30,659 nucleotides of DNA from Symbiodinium natans (Eukaryota; Sar; Dinophyceae; Suessiales; Symbiodiniaceae): contig CAJNDS010000036.1 in NCBI GenBank assembly GCA_905221605.1, forward strand, positions 480,001 to 510,659. The letters run 5' to 3'. The notes beneath the pieces were generated by a model. It was not told the origin of the DNA. It did not search any database and worked only from the letters and a program-made list of their open reading frames with translations. Each line of letters begins with the position of its first letter. Position 1 is the stretch's first letter. Of the stretch, positions 16,343 to 23,393 are shown one piece after another. A program made the translations under genes and the position numbers.

Positions 16343-16414
16343 GAAGCCCGAAGAGATGCCTACCGAAGTGTCTACAGGAAGCTGGCTATCAAATGCTGGA
16401 GTTATTGTCTGCGG
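16343..16414 (+). CDS. Candidate exon, weak J-domain (DnaJ) resemblance
   Basis: A 72-bp piece, exactly 24 codons, bounded by TTGGGTAG on the left (acceptor) and CTGCGG|GTTTAGGG on the right (donor inside a telomeric tract). It reads RDAYRSVYRKLAIKCWSYCL in one frame. AYR-x-x-YRKLAIK resembles helix II of DnaJ J-domains (AYRKLAxK), which precedes the HPD motif; HPD is absent here (CWS instead). Upstream LG before the TAG also fits the J-domain LG motif. It could be a degenerate J-domain exon or coincidence. The phase is compatible with joining to the exon at 16739. Confidence 0.3.
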
Positions 16415-16738
16415 GTTTAGGGTTTAGGGTTTAGGGTTTAGGGTTCTTGTGTGGGATTGTGAGGCTTCTAAGGGGTAAAGATGGTCAAGGGTTAAAAGGG
16501 CTTGTGGAGGTGAACCTCGGGGGTTCTGAGGGCACGGGGTTTATGTGGGATTTAGGGCGTACTTTTGTGAACGCTTCGGGGTTCAGGGCTTTGGTTGCCA
16601 AAGCCACCCTAAACCCTAACTAGACGCAAAACCCTAAACCCTAAACTCTAAACTCTAAACCCTAAACCCTTAACCCCTAAACCCTAAACCCTAAACTGCA
16701 ACAAAATCAACACTCGGCCCCAAACCCCGAAACTCGAG
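16415..16738 (+). other. Putative intron with G-rich then C-rich telomeric runs
   Basis: Starts GTTTAGGG, with four units to 16445, then 150 bp of unique DNA and a C-rich tract (16610-16695). An internal piece at 16485-16525 (GTCAAGGG...GTGGAG|GTGAAC) could be a further exon but shifts the phase. The acceptor before 16739 (CTCGAG) is weak. Confidence 0.25.
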
Positions 16739-16780
16739 CTCGTGGCATGCGTTAAAGGTTTGGCGCTCTCCACCTACCTG
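16739..16780 (+). CDS. Candidate exon of the 16.3-17.8 kb gene model
   Basis: Fourteen codons, LVACVKGLALSTYL, ending CTACCTG|GTTTAGGG at a codon boundary. The following exon starts at a codon boundary, so the phases agree. The acceptor (CTCGAG) is poor; the frame is open further left (KINTRPQTPKLE), so the exon may begin upstream in the C-rich region. Confidence 0.3.
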
Positions 16781-16870
16781 GTTTAGGGTTTAGGGTTTAG
16801 GGTTCAGGGTTTAGGGTCTAGGGTCTAGGGTAGAGGGTTTAGGGTTTAGGAAGGTTGCTGGGTTCCCCAG
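16781..16870 (+). repeat. Telomeric tract filling a putative 90-bp intron
   Basis: Begins GTTTAGGG and consists of about ten TTTAGGG / TTCAGGG / TCTAGGG units, then TTGCTGGGTTCCCCAG, an acceptor-like end. The telomeric tract thus supplies the donor and most of the body of a GT-AG intron. Confidence 0.5.
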
Positions 16871-16986
16871 CTTTCCTTTCCTGGAACTCCATCTGTCAAG
16901 TACTTTGGTGGCTACGCCCTGTATTTCGGGCTGAACACCCGCGGGTTTGCAGAGAAGCCAACCTCCCAGAGAAGCAAACCTCCTAG
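16871..16986 (+). CDS. Candidate exon with canonical splice borders
   Basis: 116 bp between GTTCCCCAG and CCTAG|GTAAGG, a consensus donor. It reads LSFPGTPSVKYFGGYALYFG then LNTRGFAEKPTSQRSKPP, with aromatic and charged residues and no stop, ending in phase 2. The minus strand also carries an ATG-started 64-codon frame here (MQVESLPRRFASLGGWLLCK), whose end decodes telomeric DNA. I prefer + because both splice borders and the downstream phase agree. No family recognised. Confidence 0.4.
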
Positions 16987-17546
16987 GTAAGGACTCGACC
17001 TGCAAGCATTCCTTAGGTTTGAGGGTGCAGGGCTTACGAATATCTATAAATCCTGGGGGGGTGCCAAGTTGAAGGTTTGGGTTTAGGGTTCAGGGTTTAA
17101 GGTTTAGGGCTTTGGGTTACGTAGGGCTGAGGGCTTAGCACCCCAAGCCGAAAACTCTGTACCCTACATCCTAAGTCCTCGCCATTCAGGGTACAACCTC
17201 ATAGGGGTTAGGGGGTTGACGGTTGAGGCATCAGGGTTCATGTAGGGATATCCGGGTTTAAGGGTTAAGGAGCGAAGCGCTTTAGGGTTTTAGAGCTTAC
17301 GGATTGAGGGGTCAGGGGTGCAGCCCTCGCGGGCCAAGGGACCATAGCGCGGCATATCTTCTACCTGGCGGGAAGGCATCCTTGAACGCCCCCAACCTCT
17401 AAGGTATGTAGGAGTCTTTGCTAGAATTGAGGAAGCCCTGAACCCCAAACCTCTAAGCCCCAAAACCTAAACCCTAAACCCTGAACCCTGAACCTAAACC
17501 GTAAACCCCAACAACTCTACAGTTCAAAGCCCTCCCCTTGTTGCAG
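16987..17546 (+). other. Putative 560-bp intron
   Basis: Starts GTAAGG and ends CCTCCCCTTGTTGCAG, both consensus-like with a pyrimidine stretch. It contains degenerate G-rich telomeric sequence (17070-17120), unique DNA and a C-rich tract (17430-17510). An exon-like piece at 17324-17403 (GTGCAG before, CTAAG|GTATGT after) has good borders but an in-frame stop at its end in the compatible phase. Confidence 0.35.
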
Positions 17547-17616
17547 CTACGGTGTTATCCTGAGCCGCCAAAACCCCGGAACTGGGTGTGGGACTGAAGG
17601 CTTCCGGCTCTTGAAG
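17547..17616 (+). CDS. Candidate exon with canonical splice borders
   Basis: 70 bp between TTGTTGCAG and TTGAAG|GTAAGC. One base completes the split codon from 16986 (AG+C, Ser), followed by YGVILSRQNPGTGCGTEGFR and LLK, ending at a codon boundary. Gly/Cys-rich middle. The match of phase 2 with the preceding candidate exon supports one transcript. Function unknown. Confidence 0.4.
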
Positions 17617-17728
17617 GTAAGCTTAGGGTTTAGGGTTCAGGGTTTAGGGTTTAGGGATTAGGGTTTTGGGTTTTGGGTTTAGGGTTTAGGGCTAGAGGTT
17701 TGGGGCTGTGGGAACCCTAGGTTTATAG
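17617..17728 (+). repeat. Putative 112-bp intron rich in telomeric units
   Basis: GTAAGCTTAGGG, then TTTAGGG, TTCAGGG and TTTTGGG units to about 17690, ending GTTTATAG. As in the 90-bp intron, the tract is G-rich in the transcript sense. Confidence 0.45.
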
Positions 17729-17794
17729 GGCTTGGCGTCCATCTGCTGGAGAGATTGCCTTGGGTTGGCGACTTGGTTTCCAGCCCCACTGTAA
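17729..17794 (+). CDS. Candidate terminal exon
   Basis: In the phase left by the previous exon this reads GLASICWRDCLGLATWFPAP, Leu, then TAA at 17792. A second + frame over the same DNA is longer (LLERLPWVGDLVSSPTVNPK and on to 17838) and may be the real one. With the exons at 16739, 16871 and 17547 the model totals 97 residues after splicing, plus 24 more if 16343-16414 belongs. Confidence 0.3.
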   Translation, partial: GLASICWRDCLGLATWFPAPL

Positions 17795-17839
17795 ACCCCA
17801 AAACGGCCTTTTTGAGCCCCGAAACTCATAAGGGTTAGG

Positions 17840-18105
17840 GTATAGGGTTTAGGGTTTAGGGTTTAGGGTAGGTCCCCAGGGGGAGGGCAGGATAGGGCCC
17901 CTAGCGATGCAATGACACCAAAGGCGGATTCATGGTCCCTACCCTGACCCACTCGCCTCCCGCAATCCTAAACCCTAAGCCCCAGACCTTACACCCCACA
18001 CCCCACACCTTACACCCTAAACCCTAAACCCCAAACCCTAAACCCTAAACCCTAAACCCTAAACCTAAACCCTAAACCCTAAACCCTAAACCCAAAAACC
18101 AAAAA
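17840..18105. repeat. G-rich tract, spacer, C-rich tract
   Basis: TTTAGGG units at 17833-17870. CCCTAAA, CCCCAGA and CACACC pieces at 17965-18020 lead into a regular CCCTAAA tract at 18017-18097. No gene between. Confidence 0.85.
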
Positions 18106-18189
18106 CTCTGAGCCTGCTCGGGCGCGGAGAACAGCGGCGGCGGTGTGCTCGCCAGAGCAAAGGGCTGAAGGCGGATCCTTTACCGGTCT
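18106..18189 (+). CDS. Exon-like segment, unidentified
   Basis: GC-rich piece after a C-rich tract and before a G-rich one. One + frame reads NSEPARARRTAAAVCSPEQR and AEGGSFTGLG; another + frame is also open (GRGEQRRRCARQSKGLKADP). No stop in either, so coding is uncertain. Ala/Arg-rich. Confidence 0.2.
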
Positions 18190-18325
18190 GGGGTTTAGGG
18201 TTTAGGGTTCCTAAACCCTACACCTTAAACCAAAAACCCTAAACCCCAAACCCTAAACCGGTTTAGGGTTTAGGGTTTAGGGTTTGGGGTTTAGGGCTTT
18301 TGGTTTAGGGTTTAGGGTTTAAGTT
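18190..18325. repeat. Telomeric tract that changes strand twice, 24-bp palindrome
   Basis: G-rich units flip to C-rich at about 18211 (TTTAGGGTTCCTAAACCC), then back at 18259-18260. AAACCCTAAACCGGTTTAGGGTTT spans 18248-18271 and is perfectly self-complementary (core CCCTAAACCGGTTTAGGG). Confidence 0.9.
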
Positions 18326-18332
18326 CTGGGTG

Positions 18333-18360
18333 CGAATCCCTTTCCGGTCCAAGGGATTCG
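18333..18360. other. Perfect 10-bp hairpin
   Basis: CGAATCCCTT (18333-18342) and AAGGGATTCG (18351-18360), loop TCCGGTCC. The GTGCGAATCCC part recalls a tRNA T-arm, but no acceptor or anticodon arm surrounds it. Confidence 0.7.
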
Positions 18361-18642
18361 TGTGTTCTAGACAGGGCCTCAACAGGGGTTTTGGGTTTGA
18401 TGAGTTTGCCATGAGGCTTGTACTATAGGGGCCTTATTTGGAATAGTGTTGGGGGGAGGGGGGGGATTCTGGTATATTTATATAGGGACCAGCAAGGAAA
18501 AACTACTAGTTTACCCCTAAACCCTAAACCCGAAACCCGAAACCCTAAACCCTGAACCCCAGAATTATTCCGACCCCTGAATTAGGTTTGGGGGATCAGG
18601 CTTCTACGGCTTAGGGCTAAGGGGGAAAAAAAACGAAGGTGG
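18361..18642. other. Spacer without a supported gene
   Basis: AT-richer unique DNA with GTACTATAGGGGCC (compare repeat D), a C-rich tract (18514-18555) and ATTATTCCGACCCCTGA at 18563. Confidence 0.5.
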
Positions 18643-18680
18643 GTATCTAAACCCTAAACCCTAAACCCTAAACCCTAAGT
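18643..18680 (-). repeat. Short C-rich telomeric tract
   Basis: Five CCCTAAA units. Confidence 0.9.
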
Positions 18681-18690
18681 CCATAGGGCA

Positions 18691-18773
18691 AAACGTTCGG
18701 CGAACCCACCAGCTGAGGCCCGGGCGAAGTTTCGTCGCCCATGTGCACAGCGTACGCGAAGTCGGCCTTGATA
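18691..18773 (+). CDS. Exon-like segment with splice-like borders
   Basis: Left border AAGTCCATAG, right border CTTGATAGG|GTTTAGGG. The + frame reads QNVRRTHQLRPGRSFVAHVH and SVREVGLDR. The minus strand is open too (KADFAYAVHMGDETSPGPQL). It lies between a C-rich tract (left) and a long G-rich tract (right), the arrangement shared by many exon-like pieces here. Unidentified. Confidence 0.25.
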
Positions 18774-18918
18774 GGGTTTAGGGTTTAGGGTTTAGGGTTT
18801 AGGGTTTAGGGTTTAGGGTTTAGGGTTTAGGGTTTAGGGTTTAGGGTTTAGGGCTTAGGGTTTAGGGTTTAGGGTTTAGGGTTTAGGGCTTAGGGTTTAG
18901 GGTTTAGGGTTTAGGGAA
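18774..18918 (+). repeat. G-rich telomeric tract, about 20 units
   Basis: Very regular TTTAGGG with occasional CTTAGGG; one of the longest clean tracts. Confidence 0.95.
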
Positions 18919-19153
18919 GGGGGTGGGGGCACAGTAACATTACATGAAGGGAAACCTTCAGCAGAACCTTAGGAATCCCATAGCCCTGAACCTCAACCCT
19001 TAAACCTTGAACCCTGCGCCCTAAAACCCTATAACCCTGAACCCGAGACCCTGAGAAAGCGTATATAGTTGCTGAGTTCATAAGCACCAACAAGTGTACA
19101 CTTTCAGTTCTATAGGGGGTCATAGTATCCCAAAAAGTGTAAAGTTCACTCAT
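18911..19153 (-). CDS. Possible ORF, 80 aa, unidentified
   Basis: ATG at 19153 on minus. The first half is non-telomeric: MSELYTFWDTMTPYRTESVH, LLVLMNSATIYAFSG. Residues about 40-60 (SRVQGYRVLGRRVQGLRVEV) decode degenerate telomeric DNA, and the end is mixed. A 12-bp palindrome AAGTGTACACTT (19092-19103) and a third AAAGTGTA copy lie in the first half. Either a real N-terminal exon or part of a small inverted-repeat element. Confidence 0.25.
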   Translation of the reverse strand: MSELYTFWDTMTPYRTESVHLLVLMNSATIYAFSGSRVQGYRVLGRRVQGLRVEVQGYGIPKVLLKVSLHVMLLCPHPLP

Positions 19154-19188
19154 CCACCTACTAGGAAAGAGTTCGCAGAGTTGAGGGT

Positions 19189-19296
19189 TTAGGGCCCAAG
19201 GCTTGCAGTCATTCTTTGCGGCGGAGGCTCCAGAACAGAGTTGCCATCTCGCTTGATGAAGATGCTCTCGGGATTAACCTTAGCTCGGTGCCGTCA
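19189..19296 (-). CDS. Exon-like segment, unidentified
   Basis: Minus-strand frame open between a TGA near 19297 and a TAA at about 19191: AKVNPESIFIKRDGNSVLEP and PPQRMTASLGP. Composition is protein-like and free of telomere decoding. No start codon, so it would be an internal or terminal exon. Confidence 0.25.
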
Positions 19297-19399
19297 GATT
19301 TATGGCTTTGGGCTAGAGTTTTGGTGTTTAGTCTTCAGGGTTTAGGGCTTCGGGCTTTTAAGGTTTCGGGGTTTAGGCATTTGGGGGGGTGAAGGATTT

Positions 19400-19566
19400 A
19401 GGGTCCACCGACCTCGGCAGCGTGTTGGATGGGTTGCGGAGCGGAAGCTCTCTCTTACCCTAAACCCTAAACCCTAAACCCTAAACCCTAAACCCTAAAC
19501 CCTGTTTGGCCTGCAACCTCCAAAACAGGGAAGGCGGGGGGGGAGGGGGGGGGTACCCGGAAGCTT
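19400..19566. repeat. Segmental repeat F, copy 2, with telomeric tract inside
   Basis: TAGGGTCCACCGACCTCGGC and CGTGTTGGATGGG match 15497-15533; GGGGGGGGGTACCCGGAAGCTT matches 15579-15600. In this copy seven CCCTAAA units (about 19457-19504) and CCCTGTTT...AAACAGGG flanks occupy the middle. Confidence 0.8.
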
Positions 19567-19631
19567 TGTCGTGGAGGACAAGATTCTTAGCCCGCCGAGC
19601 TCCGTGGTACGGTTTGGGCTGCTTGCCTGAG
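19559..19631 (-). CDS. Exon-like segment with splice-like borders
   Basis: On minus, GGGCTCAG precedes and TTCCGG|GTACCC follows. It reads KQPKPYHGARRAKNLVLHDK, Ala, Ser. The 3' border GG|GTACCCCC is shared with the minus frame at 15592 (repeat F), so the two could be paralogous exon ends; the residues upstream are only loosely alike. Function unknown. Confidence 0.25.
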
Positions 19632-19762
19632 CCCTAAACCCTTGAAGAAAACCCAACCCCAAACCCCAAACCCCAAACCCTAAACCCTAAACCCTAATGA
19701 CTGCAGCATCTGCAAAGTCGGGCAAAAGCCGGATGATCTTAAACCCTAAACACTAAACCATA

Positions 19763-19899
19763 GGCCGCCCGCGCCAGGCGGCGGCCGGTACAACTGAACG
19801 CTACCGCTTCGAGATCTGCTTGCTTTGCCAAGCAGATCGAGCTTGCCACACCTGATGCATCCCTGCTAGCCATAGGGCACAATGTAATAATGGATTAAC
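19763..19899 (+). CDS. Open frame, 44 codons, possible last exon
   Basis: Open from at least 19763 to TAA at 19897: VQLNATASRSACFAKQIELA then TPDASLLAIGHNVIMD. No telomere decoding. A 10-bp hairpin (GATCTGCTTG / CAAGCAGATC, 19813-19838) lies inside, and a related AAATCTGCTTGCTA string occurs at 30272. No start codon; not recognised. Confidence 0.3.
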
Positions 19900-19954
19900 C
19901 CTAAACCCCCGACGCGCGATTCTGGCGGGGGAGGTCGGGCATAAGAAGCTGTTG

Positions 19955-20469
19955 CGCCCCCGCCAGGTGGCCCCCGCCAGGGTTCCGCCAGGGTTGCCCC
20001 TGCCAGGGTTGCTTCCGGCAGGGTTGCCCCCACCAGCCAGGTTGCGGCCGCCAGGGTTGCCCCCGCCACAGTTGCCCCCACCAGGGCTGCCCCCGCCAGC
20101 CCGCCAGGGTTGCCCCCGCCAGGGTTGCCCCCACCAGGTTGGTCCCGCCAGGGTTGCCCCGCCAGGGTTGCCCCCCCAGGGTTGCCCCCGCCAGGGTTGC
20201 CCCCGCCAGGGTTGCCCCCGCCAGGGTTGCCCCCGCCAGGGTTGCCCCCGCCAGGGTTGCCCCCGCCAGGGTTGCCCCCGCCAGGGTTGCCCCCGCCAGG
20301 CAGGGTTGCCCCCGCCAGGGTTGCCCCCGCCAGGGTTGCCCCCGCCAGGGTTGCCCCCGCCAGGGTTGCCCCGCCAGGGTTGCCCCCGCCAGGGTTGCCC
20401 CCGCCAGGGTTGCCCCCGCCAGGGTTGCCCCCGCCAGGGTTGCCCCCGCCAGGGTTGCCCCCGCCAGGT
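19955..20469. repeat. 15-bp minisatellite GGTTGCCCCCGCCAG
   Basis: About 33 units, irregular to 20140 and nearly perfect at 20170-20465. The unit is 15 bp with no stop codon in any frame, so all six frames are open (minus: LAGAT, PGGGN, WRGQP; plus: VAPAR, LPPPG, CPRQG). One-base losses shift frames, which argues against selection for a protein. The minus GATLA repeat resembles pentapeptide-repeat spacing (A-x-L-x-x) but lacks its usual Asp/Asn. Confidence 0.95.
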
Positions 20470-20700
20470 TTCTCTTCTTTCTCACATCCAGTGAATGCAG
20501 TAGAAGCATGTGGATTACTCACTCCCTTACATATCGTACCTGAAAGATATATTTCTTATGCCAAGATGCTATGCTAAAAGCTGTACCAAATAAAAATGCA
20601 GGATTCATTATCTTTAATCCTATTTTACTTTATGAGAAGTCTTTCAATGTCATTCTGTTTTAAAATTAAGACGCCCAGTAGATTTAATGGTTTTTATCGC
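20470..20700. other. AT-rich unique island inside minisatellite field
   Basis: About 230 bp, far richer in A/T than its surroundings, e.g. TTTTACTTTATGAGAAGTC and a poly-A-signal-like AATAAAA at about 20588. A + frame reads MQDSLSLILFYFMRSLSMSF. Could be the 3' end of a transcript, an organellar insert or a transposon fragment. Confidence 0.4.
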
Positions 20701-21045
20701 AACCCCGCCGGGTTGCCCAGTTTTACCCCTGCCAGGGTTGCCCCCACCAGCGTTGCCCCCACCCCCACCAGGGTTGCCCCCGCCAGGGTGACAGCGTTGC
20801 CCCCACCAGCAGGGTTGCCCCCTCCGATTGCCGGAATTGTGCACCTGTATGCTTCGTCGTCCTTGTCTATGAAGGGCCCTGCCAAAGTTCTCCATTAGTG
20901 GCCCCCGCCAGGGTCCAGACATATAGAAATAAATATATGTTTATACCTCACCTTGCCCCTGCCAGGGTTGCCCCCGCCAGGGTTGCCCCCACCAGGGTTG
21001 TCTCCGAGGTTTGCCCCCACCAGGGTTGCCTCCGCCAGGGTTGCG
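20701..21045. repeat. Minisatellite, broken continuation
   Basis: Units of the same 15-mer at 20725-20822, 20899-20916 and 20950-21045, separated by unique pieces (20830-20895, 20917-20949). One broken array is more likely than independent origins. Confidence 0.85.
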
Positions 21046-21196
21046 GGCCTTCCGCGCTTGGCCCTCGCCATTCTGCCATATGAATGAGCTTGGGTCCGGA
21101 ATTGGGCTTGCGGGTGTCTTAAACACAGTATGGGACCGCTCTAAACCCGAAAAAGGCGGCAGTTTGGGTGGCTGGGGTGGGATCCGCTGCACCGAG

Positions 21197-21235
21197 GCGG
21201 CCCGACCCGCCACCACTGGCGCGGGTCGGGACCGC
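21197..21235. other. GC-rich hairpin
   Basis: CCCGACCCGC (21201-21210) and GCGGGTCGGG (21221-21230) pair perfectly over a 10-nt loop; GCGG / CCGC extend the stem past a one-base bulge. It lies just before a CCCTAAA tract (21249-21272). Confidence 0.75.
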
Positions 21236-21272
21236 GGCACTTTGGAACACCCTAAACCCTAAACCCTAAACC

Positions 21273-21760
21273 GCATTTTTCTGCTAACTCTCAGGCAAAA
21301 CGCGAGATACAGGGCAATCCCACGGGAGTATGCAAACAAAGGAAGGCTTCAAGGTTTATGGTTTAGGGAAGAGGCTGATTTGGGGGGCTTTGGGTTTAGA
21401 CTCATTCTGGAGGTCAAAAACCCAGTCAAAAAAGCCTATCAAAACAACATGAGTTCATCCGGCTGTTGTCACCCTGGTTTATAGGGTTTAGGGTTCAGGG
21501 TTCAGGGTTCAGGGTTCAGGGTTCAAACACAAACACCAAAACCGTAAATGGGGGAGGGGGGGAGGTATCCGAAAATAGGGGTACCTTCTTGGGGTCCTTA
21601 TTATAAGGGAATCCGACCATTTGGGCACTATATTTGGGGTACCTTATTTTCGAAAATCCCCATATTGCCGCTGGAAGTCGTAACATCTTAGGACTTTGAA
21701 GTTCGGGCTTGAAGCATATTCTCGGATTCAGGGTGTAGGATTCAGGACTTGGGCTTTGAC
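21273..21760. other. Spacer with repeat D copy 2 and G-rich fragments
   Basis: TTCAGGG units at 21484-21525. Repeat D at about 21590-21650 resembles 10325-10385, and a partial second GGGGTACCTTATTTTCGAAA follows at 21636. No gene supported. Confidence 0.55.
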
Positions 21761-21803
21761 TAGAAATTGGGCGGGGGGATCCGCGGGTTTGGTGGTTTAA
21801 GGC

Positions 21804-22058
21804 CTAAGCCGCAAACCCGAAAACCTGAGGGCATCCAAGCCAACCCTGAAGCTCAAACGCTCCGGAGTGGCATTGGAGTGAACGACCTTGAGCGAATGAA
21901 TATACACCAGCGCCTCTCCAATCCCCTGAATCAGGGTGAGGCGTCCAAGGTCCAAGGACAAGGAGGGGCACAGGTTTAAGGCTTAGGGTGTTTAAGGCCT
22001 GTGGGCCATTCTGGGTTCTTGTGGCATTCTTTGTCGCTGCTGCTGTCAGCACAGACAT
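21804..22058 (-). CDS. Candidate ORF, 84 aa, unidentified
   Basis: ATG at 22058. It reads MSVLTAAATKNATRTQNGPQ, then LNTLSLKPVPLLVLGPWTPH and DSGDWRGAGVYSFAQG; almost none of it decodes telomeric sequence. A competing + frame (21767-21979, 70 aa, with LRSGIGVNDLERMNIHQRLS) covers the same DNA and is equally plausible. One of the two may be real. No domain recognised. Confidence 0.3.
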   Translation of the reverse strand: MSVLTAAATKNATRTQNGPQALNTLSLKPVPLLVLGPWTPHPDSGDWRGAGVYSFAQGRSLQCHSGAFELQGWLGCPQVFGFAA

Positions 22059-22061
22059 GCA

Positions 22062-22380
22062 ATCCTAAACCCGAAACCCTAAACCCGAAACCCTAAACCC
22101 GAAACCCTAAACCCTAAACCCCAAAACGTTCCCCAACCCAGGCCATGTGAAGCGCACAAAGCCCTAGTTAAACCCCTCTCAGCCCTCTACACCCTCTAGA
22201 CTCCAAAGCCCCTGAACCCTAAACCCCAACCGCAAACCCCATCAACCCCAAACCCTGACAAACAAAAACCCTAAACCCGAAACCTGAAACCCGACACCCG
22301 AAACCCTAAACCCTACACCCTAACCCTAAACCCCAAACCCTAGACCCTCAACCCTAACCCTAAACCCTCAATTAAAAAAC
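22062..22380 (-). repeat. C-rich tract with 14-bp CCCGAAACCCTAAA period
   Basis: Three in-register CCCGAAACCCTAAA units at about 22068-22110, then degenerate CCCTAAA, CCCCAAA and CCCTCAA pieces with spacers to 22370. Confidence 0.85.
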
Positions 22381-22510
22381 AAAAAACGTGAAGCCGGTGG
22401 ACGTGGGGCTCTCTGTCAGATTGCGGGTTTAGGGCATTCAGGGCAGCGGCCCCGCAACCCGAAATTCCCCAAAAGACACCCCTCATGGGTGTAGGGTTTA
22501 GGGTTGAGGG

Positions 22511-22870
22511 TTGAGGTTTAGGGTCGAGGTTGAGGGTTTAGGGGGGTTCAGGGTTGACCCTACAGCTTCACCCAGTAGAAGTAGGGTCTATAATCACACA
22601 AGTTTCGAAAATTCATTCTGCGAACCGAGTTTGTTCAGGGTACCCGCGATGATCACAAGTTTTTGTCCGGACTTTTTTTTGTTTAAGGGTTTGTGTTTTG
22701 GGTTAAGGGCTTACGCAGTAAGGCTTGAGGCCCTGAGGGTCTTGGGCTCCAGGAATCTTGAAGAGCCAGAGCGTGGAGAATCCAGAATATCTAAGCCCGG
22801 CCAGTTCCATGTAAAGCGCAATGGAATTTCATTACGAAACGAGGCCCCAAACAAATTTTGTGATAGGTAG
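22511..22870 (+). CDS. Candidate ORF, 119 aa, unidentified
   Basis: The first 15 residues decode G-rich telomeric DNA. The remaining 100 are not repetitive: VDPTASPSRSRVYNHTSFEN, a Phe/Cys-rich CPDFFLFKGLCFGLRAYAV, and a charged end (SRNLEEPERGESRISKPGQF). A real exon could start after about 22555. The hydrophobic part lies in a 92-bp piece duplicated at 22927-23034, where the frame is broken. One of the better coding candidates; function unknown. Confidence 0.35.
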   Translation: MRFRVEVEGLGGFRVDPTASPSRSRVYNHTSFENSFCEPSLFRVPAMITSFCPDFFLFKGLCFGLRAYAVRLEALRVLGSRNLEEPERGESRISKPGQFHVKRNGISLRNEAPNKFCDR

Positions 22871-23034
22871 CCCCGGCCCTGTCAGACTGTCTTTAGTAAG
22901 TTTGTCTGGCTACCCTCTATAATGCCAAGTTTTTGCCGTATGAATTTGTTTTTAAGGGTTTGTGTTTAGAGTTTAGGGTTAAGGGCTTATGCAATAAGCC
23001 TTGAGGCCCTGAGGGCCTTGGGCTGGAAAACTTC
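22657..23034 (+). repeat. Direct duplication of about 95 bp
   Basis: 22657-22748 and 22927-23034 share AAGTTTTTG, TTTAAGGGTTTGTGTTT, GGTTAAGGGCTTA and TTGAGGCCCTGAGGG in order. The second copy has a small insertion (AGAGTTTAGG). TTGAGGCCCTGAGG occurs a third time near 23058. Confidence 0.8.
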
Positions 23035-23171
23035 AGGCCTTGACGTCCTGAAGGCTTGAGGCCCTGAGGCCGGTTCCCCCCCCCCCCCCCGCCCAATTCG
23101 TTTGGGGGGGTCGCCGCGCCACGACAACTGAGTAGCGACAGTCTAGCAGTTGGAGGCAAATGCTCTCTTTA

Positions 23172-23197
23172 GTGCCAGAAGAGTTAGCTTCTGGCAC
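23172..23197. other. Perfect 10-bp hairpin
   Basis: GTGCCAGAAG (23172-23181) and CTTCTGGCAC (23188-23197) with loop AGTTAG. Not followed by a T-run. A C15 run (23076-23090) lies about 80 bp to the left. Confidence 0.75.
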
Positions 23198-23393
23198 GGT
23201 AACGCTCTCCTTACAGCTTTGAAAGAGTTAACAGGGCGTACAGCCCTAAAGCATCTTCTATTACCCTCAAGCCTCGACCCTCCTTCCTGCCCCTTATAAA
23301 CATTAGGATCAGGATTTAGGATTTAAGATTCAGGGCTCCGGGAAGCCTTGGGGACGCGTTTCAGGGGCTTCGAAAAGCATTTTCAGGACCCCC

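Noticed and set aside
17324-17403. Additional exon in the 16.3-17.8 kb gene
   Set aside because: Borders are good (GTGCAG, AAG|GTATGT), but the compatible phase ends in TAA just before the donor and including it breaks the phase of the next exon.
18331-18360. tRNA T-arm (GGGTGCGAATCCC)
   Set aside because: No acceptor, D or anticodon arms at proper spacing; the sequence is better explained as a 10-bp hairpin.
19866-20522. 202-218-codon minus frames with GATLA / PGGGN repeats, as a pentapeptide-repeat protein
   Set aside because: All six frames are open because the unit is 15 bp and stop-free; one-base unit deletions shift the frame; the usual Asn/Asp position is Thr.
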